A stretch of DNA of 64,000 bases from Stagonosporopsis chrysanthemi (lineage: Eukaryota > Ascomycota > Dothideomycetes > Pleosporales > Didymellaceae), in the NCBI GenBank assembly GCA_022560025.1, contig JAFISE010000073.1:62001-126000 (forward strand). The letters are read 5' to 3'. Position 1 is the stretch's first letter, and every line of letters starts with the position of its first letter. The position numbers and the translations under genes are program-made. This document shows positions 22,041 through 32,110 of this stretch, one piece after another. The notes below the pieces were generated by a model. The model was given only the letters and a program-made list of their open reading frames with translations. It did not search any database and was not told the origin of the DNA.

Positions 22041-23901
22041 TGACGGTGGAATTACCATGTCTGCATGGGGGACTGTGTGGTGCCATTTGTCGGTGTAGGT
22101 GTCATGTGGGCTGGCGCTAGGGCTACGCGTGGCTAGAGGCCGTGTAAGGTCGAGGAGGTATTTGTGTGTACGCAGTAGTGAGGTTGCTCGTCGCTTTTCG
22201 TGCTGGTTCTGGTAGGCAGTCGCCGTACCTGACGAGGCAGATCGAGATCTGGGTAGCAGAATCTTCGGTCTGTCTTCTAGCGTGATTAAGCACTGCAATG
22301 TCTGAGTAATGGAGGGTGAGGCACCACAACAGAACATCGTTGCTGTGCGGAATAACGATGCAACCCTCCAATAAAACGAAGAAAAATAGACAATGCTTAT
22401 AAGCTCTACTCTGACGGATGCCCTCGTAGCAGCTTTGCACAAGCTCTGTAACCTAACGATGGTAGACAAAGACTACTTTCCTGAAAACAAAACATCATAT
22501 GCTTCCCTGGACACCTCCTAGCCACAATGTGCAAATAGAGCGCCAAATTGCCACAGCATATCTTTCCTACCACATCACCTCATCACACGCCTCCCCGTCT
22601 GCAGATCCTCCATTCTCCATCACACACACACACTCTCTCTCTCCTTGCATCTATCCCTCACATGCTCGCCGACTCCACTGGAAAAGTCTTGGCGCTGACC
22701 TCCAACGTCTAACCTCCATGCAACGGCGCGGCATGAAGAGAAAGTACAAAGGCGTCTGGATGCGTTAGCAAGAGGTGTGCCAAAGCTTGGACGCTTCGCA
22801 CTGCGGCGCAAAGTCAGCACTGTACACACCATTTCAAAGCCGCTGGTGCTGGGTTTGCGTCGTGGCAGGGACGGTAATGCACGAGAAACCCCTCTTCTGC
22901 ACACGCGCTATTCGGATCGCTTGTGCGGGACAAGAAGCGCAAGTCGTGTTTGTGCTGTACCGCTCTGCATATCTGCCGCTGCTATGGGGGAGCAAAGACT
23001 GCGGGCCGGGCTGGCGAGGGGGCTCGGGTTCGGTGGGATTAGGGTGTGATGGGAAGGGTAGACGGAAAGGGGCATATCTGTGGTGAGTACTGGGTCAGGC
23101 GCGAGAGGGCGGGCTGAGACTAATGGGGTGTATCAAAGGGGTGAGATGAGAATGTGTTGGCAGAATTCTGATTGATTCTCCATCGCTTGACCCCGGAGAC
23201 TCTATTGTTTGCGCGATACGGATGTTGACTCGCCGGGCACGTGCTGGAGAGACGGATGGATGTGGCTGTGATGACTGGGCCGTGGTCTGTCGTTCTTTTT
23301 GATTGGAATGCCTTCGTATGGGTGATGAGCTGCTTGTAGAGTGCTTGTCTGTAGTAGGCTACTCGGGTCTGCAACCTGTCAGCCAGCTCCCTGCGTCAAT
23401 ACTTGTGTCCTGGCACCCAGAGTCCACGGTCACTTGGCTCGAGGAGAAATTTTCGATACACCTCATCTTGCATCTGTTGTGGTCAGTCACAATGGTCAGA
23501 ACGAGATCAACGAGATGTCCGGGTAGAACAGAAGGAATGGGAGGCTAGGAGGCATTTGAATGGCTGGATTTGGGTAAAAGGTTCGCACTTCTTCAAAGTT
23601 TGTACCATCGGCCGTTCCATAGTCGCGCGGTTGCCCATGAGCTCGGTTATGTCCAAAGTCCCAAGATCCCCCGATATGTTTTGTCGGCGGTCTGCTTATC
23701 TCGACAGAGAGTTGCTCAGCGAAAGCAATCGACTTGTTGTACAGCTCAGCCACCTCTTGAGCATCCTCCGTTGCTTCAAAGACTCATCTCTGCAAGGCAC
23801 GCCGTTCTCCCTCACGTCAGAACAAGATGAGTGGAGAAACGCCCAGAACGTTACAGTAGTGCAATTTTGAGTACAGCCATACTATTATAGATGAACTCAA
23901 C

Positions 23902-24622
23902 TTATTCTCTACCGCCCAGCCATGGAAGGTCTTTTTCGGCCAGCCATGAAAGGTGACGACTCTGCCTTGTTTGTAGGGTATAAAGATCCCGTGAGGGGGA
24001 GAGGTATGTGGGTATCGCAGCCTGACCTTCTCCAACGCTGGGTTGCTGTTCGCAAACCACCCCCAATCGAGCGATGGCAAGGTAGGTGGCTTGCCATATC
24101 GATACATTTGTTTCACGGATACCCTTTTACCGAACAGAACTGCCCCGTGCAATTCTCGGATAGCAGTTGATGCTTCGGTGGGCGACTTCAGAACAACAGA
24201 TGTACTGCCTATTCCGTTCTGTCGTATATCCTATGCACTCTATCTCTGTGTTTGAGAGTATTAGTAAGGACTACGTTAGATTCTTACAATTCGCTCGTAC
24301 ATGGCAATGTTAGACTCCTCAAATAATTCTCTTATGTCCTCTTCGAATGCAAATGATGGCGCCCCGATAAAAGGACGGTCCTGGGGATATCTTGTTCTGG
24401 TATACAATGACGAAGGAAAGTAGCCGGGCTAGTGTACGGTGGGCTCTGCCCATCCTGAGGGTTCAGCACAGAAGAATGGATCAAGCGAGACGATGTAGAC
24501 TTTTCAGAACGCAATCGACCGCCAGTTGCAGCAGTTCTGCGCTGCGCTAGAGCGCTTGACCACCGCCCGCCAATCATTGTAAGTCGACTAGTAGGAGGCG
24601 GACATGTTAATGTCGTTCGCAT
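23902..24622 (-). CDS. RRM-domain RNA-binding protein, tentative model (possible mitochondrial leader)
   Basis: A split RNA-recognition motif is visible on the minus strand. Exon 24428-24288 encodes the first half (RPFIGAPSFAFEEDIRELF and on to AMYERI). After a 57-nt intron (GTAAGA donor, 24287-24231), exon 24230-24027 encodes DIRQNGIGSTSVVLKSP and TAIRELHGAVLFGKRVSVK, the expected RRM second half. The upstream frame 24622-24470 reads as an Arg/Ser/Ala-rich leader (IGGRWSSALAQRRTAATGG), like a mitochondrial presequence; joining it needs a weak 41-nt intron, so the 5' structure is doubtful. At the 3' end either the frame runs through to 23817, or a 65-nt intron leads to a short exon ending at 23902. 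The start lies 245 bases from the divergent Rab5 start. The RRM is likely; the exact ends are not. Confidence 0.45.
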
Positions 24623-24867
24623 CGTTTGCGTGCAAGGGCTGCGATGAGGCTAACCAATGGAGCTTGGGTCATCTTGGCGGTGACGAACGCTCGAATCGCG
24701 CCGATAGAGGTGCCATGCGAGGTTGCCATCGACTGCAAGACATTTGCTTGCACCACCGGCTTCATTCTATCACAGACTACATCCACTCACTCAGCGCTGC
24801 AAAGTCTCTGCAACCTTACGCCTGACCGTACCCTACCCTCGCGACTCAGACCCAAAGGCTCAACACA

Positions 24868-25712
24868 ATGGCGGACGCATCCGCGCAACCGAAGCCTAGC
24901 AGCAGCGTCAAGCTGGTGCTGCTCGGCGAGGCTGCCGTTGGAAAGGTGCGGATATGCGACGGCCACCAGTCTGAATGCACCGTGCTGAACAGTCGCAGTC
25001 CTCGCTCGTCATGCGCTTCGTCAACAACGACTTCCAAGAAAACAAGGAGCCGACCATAGGAGGTATGCAGGCCTGTCTGCTGCGTGCATGTATACACGAC
25101 ATCTAACCCACGATAGCTGCCTTCCTCACACAGAAATGCAATCTGCCCACCCGCACAATCAAATTTGAGATCTGGGATACCGCCGGCCAGGAGCGCTTTG
25201 CCTCGCTCGCACCCATGTACTACCGCAACGCCCAAGCCGCCCTTGTCGTCTACGACATCACAAAACCGTCATCGCTCACCAAGGCCCAGCACTGGGTCGC
25301 CGAGCTGCACCGCCAGGCGTCGCCCGGCATCGTCATCGCGCTCGTTGGAAACAAGGCTGATCTGGCTAGCGAGGGCGGCGAGGAGAGCTCAGACGACGCA
25401 GACGCAGACGCAGTACCGGCTGCCGAGGGCGACGAGGCCGCAGAAGAGGACGGCACTGATGCGCGGAGGGTGCCCATCAAGACGGCTAAGGCCTACGCAG
25501 ACGAGGAGAGCCTGCTCTTCTTCGAGACGAGTGCGAAGACGGGGCAGAACGTGGCAGAAGTCTTCACAGCCATCGCAAACGCCATTCCAGAGACAAGCCT
25601 CAAGGGCCCACGTGGAGTTGGCGGCCAGACCAACCTAGGCAGACAAGAGGATGCGCGCGTGAACCTGGGGACTGCAAGGACCGAGGGCGCCAAGGAGGGC
25701 TGCGCGTGCTGA
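24868..25712 (+). CDS. Rab5-family small GTPase (Vps21/Ypt5-like)
   Basis: Rab5 GTPases direct early-endosome fusion and endocytic traffic from the cytosolic face of the membrane. Exons 24868-24945, 24999-25062 and 25117-25712 (introns of 53 and 54 nt) encode 245 residues. The first intron lies inside the P-loop: GEAAVGK joins SSLVMRFVNNDF. Other motifs: PTIGAAF (switch I), WDTAGQERF (switch II), the Rab5-type SLAPMYYRNAQAA, NKAD and ETSAKTGQNV. The C-terminus GCAC carries the cysteines for geranylgeranylation. Between NKAD and KAYADEE there is a strongly acidic insert (about 35 residues rich in Asp/Glu/Ala), so the protein is longer than the usual 200-220 residues. Which of the fungal Rab5 paralogues this is cannot be decided here. 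Confidence 0.95.
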
Positions 25713-26363
25713 GCTACACCAGACTTGATGCTGTAGCAATGCATAAAGATTTTTTTGTCGCTTTTTCTTTGCATGTTTCCAATCGTCATTGGCGTTGACT
25801 GTGTATAGTGCACTATTTTTCCTAGCAATAGTATGCTGAGTCTTGCACCAGCTCTGCTTTCACAACACTTGGTTTTCGCCACACGACTGAAGATGCACGT
25901 TGGGCTGCTGCTCGATACACAAACTCCTCGCGTGGTCGAGCCAGTCTGCCCATCACTCGATACAACCCAATGGTAGACATGGTGGGGCGCCACTTCTCGG
26001 CATCGACTCGTTATCGGCCGCTTTATCCGGCTGAGCCTGGGGAGTTATGTTTAGTACCTGCTTTTCCTGCAGAAAGGCAATATTGAGTACTTCTCTGAGG
26101 GAGAACGCCTTACGCACGTATTACTCTGGAGTGCAACGTGACTAACCGTGCGCACGTCATGCTGGTAGTTTGCGTGCGGACTCTGCTGCATTGGGTGCTT
26201 GACCAAGCCTCATGTCTTGGAAGGCTTGCGATGATGTAGATATAGCTGGGACTTACGGACGTAGGATACGTTTGAAAGAGGATTGTATAACGACGAACAG
26301 TACTTCCTTTGCACGACTCGTCTGGCTTTCACAGTTTATTTCCCTGTCTATCTGGTCTTCAAA
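25713..26363. other. Intergenic region, no supported gene
   Basis: About 650 bases containing the Rab5 3' end and the upstream region of the next gene. A frame that reads on from an ATG at 26212 is treated as leader sequence, see the next gene. Confidence 0.5.
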
Positions 26364-27411
26364 ATGGTATACTTGCCGCCTCGCGCTCTCAATCACAGTA
26401 CGCTATCACACAAACCCAAGCTTCTTTGCAAACACTGCTAACTCTCCACCAGGTTGCCAGGCGAGCTGGGCAATCCCTCCCATAGGCGACGCAGCTTTCC
26501 AATGCCAAAGGGAAGACAAACAACCCTACTGCTGGCCACCTAACGGCACGCGAATATGCGGCGGGGGGTTCGAGGAGTTACTCTTCTTCTGGCCGCCTAG
26601 CTTCTACCATGAAAACGCGTTCTTCTACGTCGACTTCGGAAACCAAACCACCGAAAGAGCAGAGAGCCCTGGCAAGATTCTTGCAGATAAACGAATTGCA
26701 CATTTGACAGACTACGAGAAATATGCGGAACCTGTATCCGTTAGATCCTACGAGAAGATCTTGCGCATAACAATTCGCGAGTGGCACCCAGTCCTCGACA
26801 CAATCACATCGACTAACCATGCGGGTCCAACACTCACGATAGTTCCTCCAGGGCCCACTGCCGTCTTCACCGCCCCTTCTGATCATCCCTCTGTGACCGC
26901 ATTAGCAGGCGTGGGGGGTACCAGGGGTCAGCCCAAAGGTCCTGGCAAGGTCGTCAGTATAGTCTTCGGCATCGCCATGGGAGCTGTGCTACTCGTGGTA
27001 TTGTGCTACTGGTGCTGTTGCAAGGGCGACTGCTGCGGTGCAGCGAAGAGCGAGAACGACAGAGTAAGGCGCCAGCAAGCTCGCCGTATAGCGGGTGAGG
27101 TGGCTGCTGCGCAACCACAGATCGATGCAATCAAGCAGAGCGTGGCACGCGGAGAGGTGTGGACTGGTCCAGTACGGCCAGGCGGCATGTGGGCGACGGA
27201 TCTGCCCAGGCGCCCATCGAGAGTAGCGTCGAGACCGATATCGAGGCAAGCTCCGAGAGCATCGGATGAGATCCGTACTGTCAATATTGTGGAGGAGCAG
27301 GCAGCAGAGGAGCGGAGAATCAAGGCGCGAAGGCAGGAGATCGCAAGGGCAGAGGTGGCCCAGCCGCCGGCCTATGACGAGGCGCCGGCGCCGCCAAAAT
27401 ACACACCATAA
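26364..27411 (+). CDS. Single-pass membrane protein with Cys-rich ectodomain and two PPxY motifs
   Basis: Not a recognised family. Exons 26364-26397 and 26453-27411 (55-nt intron with a GCTAAC branch point) encode 330 residues beginning MVYLPPRALNHSCQ. The N-terminal half has several cysteines (in FQCQRED, YCWPPNGTRICGGG) and possible N-glycosylation sites (NGT, NQT), suggesting an extracellular or luminal domain, though no classical signal peptide is visible. One membrane segment lies at about 178-200 (VVSIVFGIAMGAVLLVVLCYW), directly followed by a cysteine cluster CCCKGDCC that could be palmitoylated. The cytosolic tail is basic and helical and ends with PPAY and PPKY motifs (about residues 316 and 325), which in known cases bind WW domains of Rsp5/Nedd4 ubiquitin ligases. 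An unspliced alternative from ATG 26212 would be 399 residues; the good intron signals favour the spliced form. Confidence 0.75.
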
Positions 27412-28448
27412 GCTTGTGTAAGAGTTTTGGATGACGGTGGGGCTGTCGTCGACAAGTCTCACTCCCTTAGGTTCGCTCAACAGCCCGCCACTCCGCTCCC
27501 CGCTCATCGGTGAACGTTGCACCTTCCAGGGGATGAGAGTGCCGACTACAAGTAGGCTGGCCTCTGCTTCGACTCTTTCTTTTCGAGCCTGCGATCTCTT
27601 CAGTATATCGCCGGCAGGATATTCATGCTCTTCTGTTTCGACACACATTCGAAACCAAGCCCGACCAACGTCCTTTGACATTCTGGTCATGGCCAATATG
27701 GAGGGTGGACTTGTACAGCCGACGCTGTACGCACAAACCACCGAGGAAATTCTGTCATGTCTTTGCTCAGCATTTCTATACACGTGAAAGTCACACTTCA
27801 TGCTTTGTTTCGGACAGCATGGCCGATCAAGAATCGTATACGAATCTTGCACCAACTAGCAAGCATGACTTCGCGGACATAGGAGGACCATCTCACAGTG
27901 GCAACTAATATGGCAAGTCTGGAGCATTTCACTTGAAGTGCGTAAGACAGCGCTGCTGTTAGATATCTAAGGCGCCTGAAGTACTTAGTGCAGTCGACAT
28001 ATCGTGGGTCACATTATATCCTTTTTCACGACGCTTCACATAACAGGAGCTCTCTCTGGGCCACCACACTGTAGTCAAACACGATATCTTGCATTTAGTA
28101 ATTGTTACCACTTTACACTGTTGGCTACCATGCAAGCAGCAATATTCGACATCAACCAATGATATCCTCCTAATAGCAATGACTTGAGTGAACACCCACA
28201 CATAATGTCTCACACTGTGCAGTCACGCCGTCGTCCTTCACCGACACTGTCGACACTCAGTGTAGATCATGGAATACAGACAAGATAGCACCTCCGCATT
28301 CTCCATATGTCCTTCCCCTTCACAAACAACACAAGACACAACTCACACAGCCGGCTGAGAAAAAGTAAGTGCTTCACATTGACACATCATAACAGGTATC
28401 CCGCCACAGTAATCTTCCAACGCAACCGCTCCATTGCAAACAGCAAAC
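27412..28448. other. Intergenic region, no supported gene
   Basis: About 1.0 kb, AT-rich in the centre (27900-28200). Frames are short and without motifs. Confidence 0.5.
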
Positions 28449-28937
28449 ATGGGCTGTGCATCCTCGCGTCCCGTGAGCCACAACACCACCCGCCCACACG
28501 GCAGCCACTGTCCCAAGGCCCACCGTGAGCAGGTGTGGGAAGGTCCCGACATGCTTTCTTTCGACACCCACTACGGCCGAGAGTTCCTGCCCCAAGCCCC
28601 TCCGCCAGCAGCCCGCGGCCGCTCGCGAGACCCCTACGGCTACCAGCCCTCCGTGAAACGTAGAGAAGTACCTATGCGTTCGCGAAATCAGTATGAGTCG
28701 CGCAATGAGTATGATAGACACGGTGGGTCTCAGTCTCAGCGTCGCGAGGTCAGTCCGCCGCGGCATCGCAATGAGATGCCGCGTCGTCATCCAAGCCATC
28801 GATACCGCGATGTGAGCCCGCTGGGCTCGTCGCGGTTTGAGCAGCCGTTTCAGCGGGCGTATATGGGCGGTGCGAGGCGGGTGCCGAAGATGGGGGCTAA
28901 CTTCCAGGGGGATATTGGTGGGTGGGAGGTTTGGTGA
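28449..28937 (+). CDS. Small Arg-rich protein with N-terminal acylation signal MGCASS
   Basis: Function unknown. The start was set at 28449 rather than the upstream in-frame ATG at 28434 because the protein then begins MGCASSRPVS: Gly2 fits N-myristoylation and Cys3 fits palmitoylation, a common plasma-membrane dual signal. The remaining residues of the 162 are Arg/Ser/Pro/Tyr-rich and probably disordered, with repeated basic elements (RDPYGY, RRREVPMRSRNQYESR, RREVSPPRHR), and the protein ends in GGWEVW. No intron is needed. It may be a lineage-specific membrane-associated scaffold or kinase substrate; this is inference. Confidence 0.7.
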   Translation: MGCASSRPVSHNTTRPHGSHCPKAHREQVWEGPDMLSFDTHYGREFLPQAPPPAARGRSRDPYGYQPSVKRREVPMRSRNQYESRNEYDRHGGSQSQRREVSPPRHRNEMPRRHPSHRYRDVSPLGSSRFEQPFQRAYMGGARRVPKMGANFQGDIGGWEVW

Positions 28938-29217
28938 GTGTATGCAATGTATCGATGAGGATGTGGGGGAGTTATAATTGATATACAGCAATTTGAACAA
29001 TATCACGGAGTTCATTTGCAGAAGAGAAGACATGAATTGTGATGATCACCTACGAGGTAGTGCTTACCGCTGTGAGTGGATAGAATATAAGGAAATGTGC
29101 CCTCAGACGTCGCTGTAGACCCAGAGCCGCTCACCAAGAAGCACTTCACGTGCGTGTCCATTGAGCTGGTTTCCAACCAGGAGCGGTGCCAAAGCTTGCT
29201 CCGCACAGCGCAGTCGT

Positions 29218-30232
29218 TCAAGGCCGCGATTCACGCACGCAGGGTGCGCCATACTCCGAGAAAACCGTGCACTTGGCCATGTGCGTGGAGTGACCATTCG
29301 CTTCGTTGAACACATTACAACCATAGACTGCCGCGTTGGGTGGGGTGTACACTGTTTGCTATCAGTTTGCATACAGGGCGTCAATCCATGGTGGACTCAC
29401 AATGCAGTGACACAGCGTAGTTCTCCTTGTCCGGATTGGAGATGCGGTGCAGTCCCAGCTTGTCAGACATGTATGTAACCTGGTCAGTCTTGTATGTCTT
29501 CTCGGAGATCACTTGCATATGGCGGTCCTCGGAGTTGTTGAGGTCAATGGTTGGCCATGCATAGCGTGTCTCAGTGAGGCTGCCCTTCAGGATTTTCATG
29601 ATGCAGTGGGCGTTGGCATGGCTGTGGTAAGTCAGCAAGGCTCGTGTGGTAGCTAGAATAGTTTGAAAATCCAAGCACGACAAGCATCTGGTTAATCAGA
29701 ACTCAAAATGCATAATATATCGAAAATGATGTCCTTACCGGCTGTCTCCTGCGCTATGGACGCATCGATCTCATGATCGGCGAGCAAAGTCGCTTCGTCA
29801 GTCAGGAGTACAGCGCCTTTGAAGGCGCGATGCAGTCAAAGGTAAGGTCACGTTGTCGATTCTGTCGTTGATGAGATTAGAACAAAGAAATGCCGACCTA
29901 CTCGTGGATTGGGCTGGCCCTATTGGGTGCCCACACTAAGAGGAGCTACGGATGTCAGTTAGGTCCCAGTACCGAATCGAAGATTGTATGAGTACCAAGT
30001 TGCTCTTGCCGTTGCCTTTGTCAACCAAGTTGCGTGTGTACGCTGTGCCGGGTTGGGCCATGGAGTACTTCTCCCATTCCGACTCATCCGAAACGTAGTC
30101 TTTCATCAGCTGCTGGAGTTCTTCCTCGTCAACATCATCACTATTGATGCCACTGCAAGGGCCAAGCTTGTCGCTCAGCGCCTCGACGAGTATCTGGAAG
30201 CGATCGGTGGGATCTGCTGTACGTCCAGGCAT
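29218..30232 (-). CDS. Cysteine dioxygenase
   Basis: This cupin enzyme oxidises L-cysteine with O2 to cysteine sulfinate, using non-heme iron, in the cytosol. Four exons on the minus strand (30232-29996, 29945-29902, 29621-29401, 29351-29218; introns 50, 280 and 49 nt) encode 211 residues, about the usual length. The reconstructed protein reads NGKSNLLLLVW, then SPIHDHANAHCIMKILKG, where the two His are iron ligands and the Cys matches the residue that forms the Cys-Tyr cofactor in mammals. GLHRISNPDKENYAVSLHLY supplies the third His ligand region, and NEANGHSTH and SEYGAP follow. Phases match at every junction. The gene is divergent from DRG1, with 563 bases between starts. Confidence 0.92.
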
Positions 30233-30795
30233 GATGGCGTTTAAAGATGGCTATACCTGATGGTGAGAGTGAAATGAAGTGCCAAAGATAAGTGTCTGGT
30301 TCAAATATGGAGGCAAGGAGACAATGATAAGGAAGCTACGGTTTGTCGACAGCGATAAGCCGAGCAGCTGTCAGATTTATCTGGAATGAGCGAACAACAC
30401 GGGCGCCACGTGTGAGTCGACGAGGCATGAAATTATGTAACAACTAGCTCCGGTGATGTCGCCCAGCTAGTCAGGTGCACCAAAGTTGCACCGCATACGC
30501 ATGTGCCAGCACGAACCGTGAGTATCAGAACGAACGCGATGAGCAAGATAGCGGCTTCTATCGGTCGTTGGCATTCGTATCATGCAAGCCAGCACCAAGG
30601 TTTGAGACGTAGACAACAGCAGGATCGATGCTCGAAAGGGAGTAGTGCGGCCGGCAAAAGGTAAGGCCGAATGCCCCTCATTCGGCAAGCGCGGTCGAGG
30701 GGCGTCATCGCTGCCGTGGACATCAAATTTCTGTATCAGCCCGTTTGCGACTTACCACGTCTTTTGAGTTACCTTTGACGACGTAGCAAGGCAAA
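30233..30795. promoter_or_regulatory. Shared divergent upstream region of CDO and DRG1
   Basis: 563 bases separate the two start codons, so both promoters should lie here. I see no clear TATA box or named operator. Confidence 0.5.
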
Positions 30796-32110
30796 ATGTC
30801 GACAACAGTGGACAAGGTCAGTACCGACGTCGCCCACAAAGTGAAAATATTCGCATACTGACTGAGTCTGTTCAGATCAAAGAGGTCGAGGCCGAAGTAA
30901 GACCCCCCAGAGCGCAAACGTATCTCGATGACTTACGCCATGTAGATGGCTCGTACCCAAAAGAATAAGGCGACTTCATACCATTTAGGACAATTGAAGG
31001 CAAAGCTCGCGAAGCTCAAGAGAGAGTTGCTTGAGCCCAGCGGTGGCGGAGGTGGCGCAGGTGTTGGTTTCGATGTCGCAAGAACTGGTGTTGCTAGTGT
31101 TGGCTTCATCGGATTCCCCTCTGTCGGCAAGAGTACGCTCATGAGCAGACTGACTGGTCAACACTCCGAGGCCGCCGCATACGAATTCACAACGCTCACA
31201 ACTGTTCCCGGTCAAGTCATGTACAACGGTGCCAAGATCCAAATTCTCGATCTTCCGGGTATCATCCAGGGAGCGAAGGACGGAAAAGGTCGTGGTCGTC
31301 AGGTCATTGCTGTTGCGAAGACTTGCCATTTGATCTTCATTGTGCTCGATGTTAACAAACCCTTGACCGACAAGCGCGTTATCGAGAACGAATTGGAAGG
31401 TTTCGGCATTCGAATCAATAAGAGCCCACCGAACATTGTGCTCAAAAAGAAGGACAAGGGCGGTATCAACATCACTTCCACGGTGCCCTTGACACACATC
31501 GACCACGAGGAGATCAAGGCTGTCATGAGTGAATACCGTATGGCGAACGCCGACATTGCCATTCGATGCGACGCGACCGTTGATGATCTCATCGATATCA
31601 TTGAGGCAAAGAGCCGGAGCTACATTCCCGTAATTTATGCGCTTAACAAGATTGACGCCATTTCGATCGAGGAGCTGGATCTCATCTACCGAATCCCTAA
31701 CGCTTGTCCTATCAGTTCTGAGCACGGCTGGAACATTGATGAGTTGTTGGAGCAGATGTGGGAAAAACTCAACTTGTGCCGTGTCTACACCAAGCCTAAG
31801 GGTAGATTGCCCGACTACACTGCACCTGTGGTTTTGAGGGCTAATGCATGCACGGTTGAAGACTTCGTAAGTTCAGTTCGTATGCACCTGTTAATCGCAG
31901 CTGACCAAGATCTAGTGTCACTCCATCCACAAAACCATTGTGGAACAGTTTAAGCACGCCATTGTTTATGGCAAATCTGTCAAGCATCAACCTCAGCGTG
32001 TCGGTCTGTCGCACGAGCTGGCTGACGAAGATATCGGTGAGCTATACGTTGACGATAGGTTCCAACGGGCTGCCAGCTAACTGCGATTAGTTACCATCGT
32101 CAAGAAGTAA
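30796..32110 (+). CDS. Developmentally regulated GTP-binding protein 1 (Drg1/Rbg1)
   Basis: Drg1/Rbg1 is an Obg-related GTPase that associates with translating ribosomes and helps stalled elongation. Five exons (30796-30816, 30876-30896, 30946-31866, 31916-32036, 32091-32110) give 367 residues, the same length as I recall for human DRG1. Exons 1, 2 and 5 are only 20-21 nt; together the first two encode MSTTVDKIKEVEAE before MARTQKNKATSYHLG. G motifs: GFPSVGKST (G1), DLPGIIQGAKDGKGRGRQ (G3), NKID (G4). A TGS domain follows near the end (VYTKPKGRLPDY to IVYGKSVKHQPQRVGLSH) and the protein ends DEDIVTIVKK. All introns are 49-59 nt and phases agree. Confidence 0.96.

Larger units (their letters stand above)
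19667..23901. other. 4.2 kb gene-free region upstream of the zinc-finger gene
   Basis: The longest gene-poor stretch in the left half. Many short frames exist on both strands but none shows a recognised motif or a convincing spliced model. A coding-looking minus frame at 23496-23753 (ELYNKSIAFAEQLSVEI and downstream) could be an extra exon of the RRM gene to its right, but I could not connect it. It could hold long leaders, regulatory DNA or noncoding transcripts. Confidence 0.45.

Noticed and set aside
23496..23753. Minus-strand frame ELYNKSIAFAEQLSVEI and following as a separate gene
   Set aside because: It looks coding, but no start or splice connection could be established; recorded only as a possible exon of the RRM gene.
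26212..27411. Unspliced 399-residue start of the PPxY membrane protein
   Set aside because: A 55-nt intron with GCTAAC branch point and matching phase gives a shorter, better-formed N-terminus; the long version remains a minor possibility.
30946..31953. DRG1 as a single-exon gene from 30946 to 31953
   Set aside because: The frame ends shortly after the GTPase/TGS boundary in unrelated residues; splicing restores the full 367-residue family protein.
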